Assembly: GCF_020544465.1 (NCBI RefSeq)
Contig: NZ_CP066126.1
Span: 1,054,001 to 1,118,000 of the forward strand
Direction of reading: 5' to 3'
DNA from: Chromobacterium rhizoryzae
Lineage (GTDB): Bacteria > Pseudomonadota > Gammaproteobacteria > Burkholderiales > Chromobacteriaceae
DNA length: 64,000 nucleotides
Shown here: one piece after another, positions 61,248 through 64,000 of the stretch
How the letters are laid out: each line of letters begins with the position of its first letter
Numbering within the stretch: the stretch's first letter is position 1
Made by a program: the position numbers and the translations under genes
Notes under the pieces: generated by a model
Databases searched by the model: none
What the model was told of the DNA's origin: nothing
What the model saw: only the letters and a program-made list of their open reading frames with translations

Positions 61248-62409
61248 TCTTGTGTTTTCTCGTGGGTTGCGGCGGCAGCTTCCATTGCGGCGCGCCGTTC
61301 ACGTCGATGCGGACGGCTCTGAGGTCGATCCGCTTATCCTTGTCGGTGCGCTTGATGCGCACCGGCAGATTGGAGAATTCCGGCGCCAGCCAGAATTCAT
61401 TAATGTCGCCGTTGCCCTCGGCGCGGAACACGATGACCCGGATCTTGCCCGCGCCGGTGTCGTAAACGGCTTCGCCGCTGGGGCGCATCGGGTACTCGTA
61501 CACTTTTTTGCCGGTGGTGATCTGGATCGCTTCCGGTCCCAGTTCGCCGCCTTTCAGCCCCAGCTGGAAAGCCAGGCTGAATACGTCCTGGGCGCCGGGC
61601 TTCAGGTCCAGCAGTTTGTCGCCCTGGTCGCCGTAGCGCAGCTGACCCGCATTGTAGTCGAAATGCGCGGACTCTTTGGCTTGCTCGCCGCGCCAGGCTT
61701 GTAGGCTGTCCGGCCGCAACCCGTTTTTTAGCTGGAAGCCGCCCTCGGAAAGATAGCGCAGCTTCGGGCCGATAAAGGGATTGGCGCTGATGTCCAGGCG
61801 GTAGCCGCCGTTGCCGCGGCTCCATTCCAGCGTGCCGGTGCCGGCCATGACCGAACCCCAGAACACTTGGTAGCCCAGTGTGGCCTGGCGCGGAAAGCCG
61901 CGCAACTTGCTCTTGGGGTGGAGGTAGCCGTCGTCGGCTGCGGCGGTTTCGGCCGCCGGCGCGCTGGCCTCGTCCTTGTCGTTCGCCGCCACATTATCGG
62001 CGACCGGCGCCGACGAGGCGAGTTTGTTCTCCGCGTCGGGCATGGAGGCGTCGGGCTTGGCCTCCGCCAGCGGCGCGCTGCCGGCGTTCTTGTTTGGCCG
62101 CGCCTGGGCGGCCATCGGCTCCGACGCCGCCTGCGGCGCCGACGCCTCCGTCTTCTTGGCGGCGGGCTTGGGCTTGGCCGGCGCCGGTTTGGGCGCGGCC
62201 GGCCGCAATTGGGCGACCGCGCCTTGCGGCGCCGGCTTGGCCGCCGGCTCATCGGCGTCCAGCGCCTGCATCTTGACGCTGATGCTGCGCAAGTCCTGAT
62301 CCGGGGGCAGTTCCAAAGCCGCTTCCGGCAGCAGGCCGGAGCCCAGCACGCCCAGATGCAGGGCGAGCGACAGGGCCAGGGCCAGCAGGATCAGGCGACG
62401 GCTTTTCAT
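61237..62409 (-). CDS. DUF3108-domain envelope protein
   Basis: 390-aa protein: one N-terminal membrane anchor or signal (residues 5-27), a long Ala/Pro/Lys/Ser/Asp-rich low-complexity segment (about 50-160), then a C-terminal beta-rich DUF3108 domain (about 170-385; QATLGYQVFWGSVMAGTGTLEWS ... VYEYPMRPSGEAVYDTGAGKIRV). Function unknown; probably periplasmic, with the Pro-rich part spanning the cell wall like TonB (inference). Four bases after purN, overlapping the methyltransferase gene. Confidence 0.85.
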   Translation of the reverse strand: MKSRRLILLALALSLALHLGVLGSGLLPEAALELPPDQDLRSISVKMQALDADEPAAKPAPQGAVAQLRPAAPKPAPAKPKPAAKKTEASAPQAASEPMAAQARPNKNAGSAPLAEAKPDASMPDAENKLASSAPVADNVAANDKDEASAPAAETAAADDGYLHPKSKLRGFPRQATLGYQVFWGSVMAGTGTLEWSRGNGGYRLDISANPFIGPKLRYLSEGGFQLKNGLRPDSLQAWRGEQAKESAHFDYNAGQLRYGDQGDKLLDLKPGAQDVFSLAFQLGLKGGELGPEAIQITTGKKVYEYPMRPSGEAVYDTGAGKIRVIVFRAEGNGDINEFWLAPEFSNLPVRIKRTDKDKRIDLRAVRIDVNGAPQWKLPPQPTRKHKNDY

Positions 62410-62413
62410 GGGT

Positions 62414-63043
62414 TCAGGGCGCGGGCGCCATCAGGCTGCCGGCAAGCGCGGCGCGGCTGGCGATCTTGCCGGCGACGATGTTCAGCTCGCCGGCGACGAA
62501 GCGGCGCACTGCGGCCGGGTAGAGCTGGTGTTCCAGTTGCAGCACGCGTTCGGCCAGCGTGTCGGCGCTGTCGCCGTCCAGCACTTCCACCACGCCCTGG
62601 GCGACGATGGGGCCGTGGTCCAGCTCGGCGGTGACGAAGTGCACGGTGCAGCCGGCCACCTTGCAGCCCATTTCCAGCGCGCGCTGGTGAGTGTTGAGGC
62701 CGGTGAAGGCCGGCAGCAGCGAGGGGTGCACGTTCAGCATGCGGCCTTCGTAGCGGCGGGTGAAGCCGGCGCTGAGAATGCGCATGAAGCCGGCCAGCAC
62801 CACCAGGTCCGGCTGGTGGCCGTCTATCAGCTGCGCCAGCGCGGCGTCGAAGTCTTCGCGGCTGGCGAAGGCTTTATGGTCCAGCGCCGCGGTGGCGATG
62901 CCGCGCTCGGCCGCCCAGGCGAGGCCGGCGGCGTCGGGTCGGTTGGAGATCACCGCGGCGATGCGCGCGCCGGCGATCTTGGCGTCGACGATGGCCTGCA
63001 TATTGGAGCCGCGGCCTGAAATCAGGATGACGATATTCTTCAT
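62414..63043 (-). CDS. purN: Phosphoribosylglycinamide formyltransferase (PurN)
   Basis: 209-aa enzyme transferring formyl from 10-formyl-THF to GAR in purine synthesis. It shows VILISGRGSNMQAIVDA, MRILSAGFTRRYEGRMLNVHPSLLPAFTG (catalytic Asn-His), and VHFVTAELDHGPIVAQGVV (catalytic Asp). The ATG at 63041-63043 overlaps the stop of the small membrane protein gene (ATGA). Confidence 0.97.
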   Translation of the reverse strand: MKNIVILISGRGSNMQAIVDAKIAGARIAAVISNRPDAAGLAWAAERGIATAALDHKAFASREDFDAALAQLIDGHQPDLVVLAGFMRILSAGFTRRYEGRMLNVHPSLLPAFTGLNTHQRALEMGCKVAGCTVHFVTAELDHGPIVAQGVVEVLDGDSADTLAERVLQLEHQLYPAAVRRFVAGELNIVAGKIASRAALAGSLMAPAP

Positions 63044-63267
63044 GATGGAATCGACGGAGACTTTGCCAGATAGTGTTCCCAGTCGGCGGCATCGGTGATG
63101 CAGCGCAACTCTTGTTCGTGCCAGCCGCCGCCCAGGTCCAGGCAGCGATCGAGGTCGGCCAGGATGGCGGCCTCGCGATAAATGACAAACGCCGCCAGCA
63201 GGGCCAGCGGCGCCAGTAGCATCCAACGCAGCGCTTTAGGCGATCTGAGTTTGATGTTCGTCTCCAT
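63040..63267 (-). CDS. Small membrane protein between purM and purN
   Basis: 75-aa protein with one membrane helix (about residues 13-30, WMLLAPLALLAAFVIY) and a soluble part with two cysteines (DRCLDLGGGWHEQELRCITDAADWEHYL). Its start lies inside purM (32-base overlap) and its stop overlaps the purN start, so translation is coupled to both. I recognise no family; such a CLDxGGxW...C pattern is seen in small proteobacterial hypothetical proteins. Confidence 0.75.
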   Translation of the reverse strand: METNIKLRSPKALRWMLLAPLALLAAFVIYREAAILADLDRCLDLGGGWHEQELRCITDAADWEHYLAKSPSIPS

Positions 63268-64000
63268 TGCGGGCGCGCACCGCGCCGATCCGGTACGCGG
63301 TCTCGCCTTCGGCCTGCAGCAGGGCGACGGCCTGTTCCGCCTGTTCCGCCGCCACGATCACCACCATGCCGATGCCGCAGTTGAAGGTCCGGTACATTTC
63401 CTGGCTATCGACCTTGCCTTCCTGTTGCAGCCACTGGAACAGTTTGGGCTGCGGCCAGGCCGCGGCGTCGATCTGGGCGACGACATGTTCCGGCAGCACG
63501 CGCGGCGTGTTCTCGGTGATGCCGCCGCCGGTGATGTGGGCCATGCCTTTGACCGGCAGCGCCTGCATCAGCTTGAGCAGAGGCTTCACATAGATGCGGG
63601 TGGGGGCGATGATGGCGTCGCGCAGGCTGCGGCCGTCCTCGAACGGTGCGTCCAGGTCCGGCTGGGCGCGGTCGATGATCTTGCGCACCAGCGAGTAGCC
63701 GTTGGAGTGCACGCCGTTGGATTTCAGGCCCAGCACCACGTCGCCCGGGGCGATGTCGCGGCCGCTGATCACGGCGCTCTTCTCCACCACGCCGACGGCG
63801 AAGCCCGCCAGATCGTATTCGCCGGTCGGGTACATGCCGGGCATTTCCGCGGTCTCGCCGCCGATCAGCGCGCAGCCGGCCTGTTCGCAACCGGCGGCGA
63901 TGCCCTTGATCACGTCGGTGGCTTGGGGCACGTCCAGTTTGCCGCAGGCGAAATAGTCGAGGAAGAACAGCGGTTCCGCTCCTTGCACCAGGATGTCGTT
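63236..64000 (-). CDS. purM: Phosphoribosylformylglycinamidine cyclo-ligase (PurM), partial
   Basis: C-terminal 254 codons of AIR synthetase, the ATP-dependent fifth step of purine synthesis; the N-terminus is beyond the right edge. It shows NDILVQGAEPLFFLDYFACGKL, GGETAEMPGMYPTGEYDLAGFAVG, SNGVHSNGYSLVR and HITGGGITENTPRVLP, all hallmarks of PurM. First visible gene of the purM-orf-purN-DUF3108-methyltransferase chain. Confidence 0.97.
   Translation of the reverse strand, partial: NDILVQGAEPLFFLDYFACGKLDVPQATDVIKGIAAGCEQAGCALIGGETAEMPGMYPTGEYDLAGFAVGVVEKSAVISGRDIAPGDVVLGLKSNGVHSNGYSLVRKIIDRAQPDLDAPFEDGRSLRDAIIAPTRIYVKPLLKLMQALPVKGMAHITGGGITENTPRVLPEHVVAQIDAAAWPQPKLFQWLQQEGKVDSQEMYRTFNCGIGMVVIVAAEQAEQAVALLQAEGETAYRIGAVRARNGDEHQTQIA

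Overview
The window is 64 kb of GC-rich DNA packed with housekeeping genes. Gene content (ccoNOQP-ccoG-fixH, Neisseria-type rpsF-priB-rpsR-rplI, upp, purM/purN, AdhE, NCS2 permease) and protein sequence suggest a betaproteobacterium of the Neisseriales, most like Chromobacterium or a close relative. This placement is an inference from protein resemblance, not from an rRNA gene. I saw no rRNA, tRNA, CRISPR array, phage or complete insertion sequence.

Layout. 1-9 kb (minus strand): a partial GT39/ArnT-like transferase, a POT peptide transporter, then the cbb3 oxidase cluster ccoN-O-Q-P, ccoG, fixH and a YbaY-like exported protein, with a consensus FNR/ANR box upstream of ccoN. 9-14 kb: an M61 peptidase, pepN, and an Hsp20 gene with a sigma-32 promoter. 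14-24 kb: an SgrR-like regulator divergent from an MFS transporter across a 13-bp inverted repeat, an alpha/beta hydrolase, a 2OG-Fe(II) oxygenase, aroC, an EAL-HDOD protein, a UbiH-type hydroxylase and a LysR regulator. 24-38 kb: a SnoaL-like protein, an exported beta-carbonic anhydrase, adhE, a chemoreceptor, an amino-acid permease, several unknown genes (one pair is a single frame split by TGA), a GNAT protein and xseA. 38-50 kb: mfd, a MASE1/PAS/GGDEF/EAL protein, rlmB, a multicopper oxidase with a CsoR-type regulator, and rpsF-priB-rpsR-rplI. 50-58 kb: DUF2322, a candidate sigma-54-dependent small RNA, an isochorismatase-family hydrolase, an YhhY-like acetyltransferase, four tandem related small secreted peptides beside a LysR gene, uraA, a GNAT protein, upp and a degenerate EAL protein. 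58-64 kb: grxD, a CLC protein, and the overlapping chain purM-small membrane protein-purN-DUF3108-RsmB-like methyltransferase.

Three observations stand out. (1) At 50.59-50.88 kb there is a complete sigma-54 promoter architecture (NtrC-like site, IHF site, perfect -24/-12 element) that ends about 120 nt later in a hairpin and drives no protein gene: a strong candidate for an undescribed nitrogen-regulated small RNA. (2) Four tandem genes at 52.15-53.27 kb encode related secreted peptides of 54-61 residues, next to a divergent LysR regulator. (3) A family of about 140-bp MITE-like elements (six copies) has GAACCTGTTyA ends and 3-bp TNA target duplications; three of the five insertion loci lie exactly in a stop codon, where the duplication rebuilds the stop.
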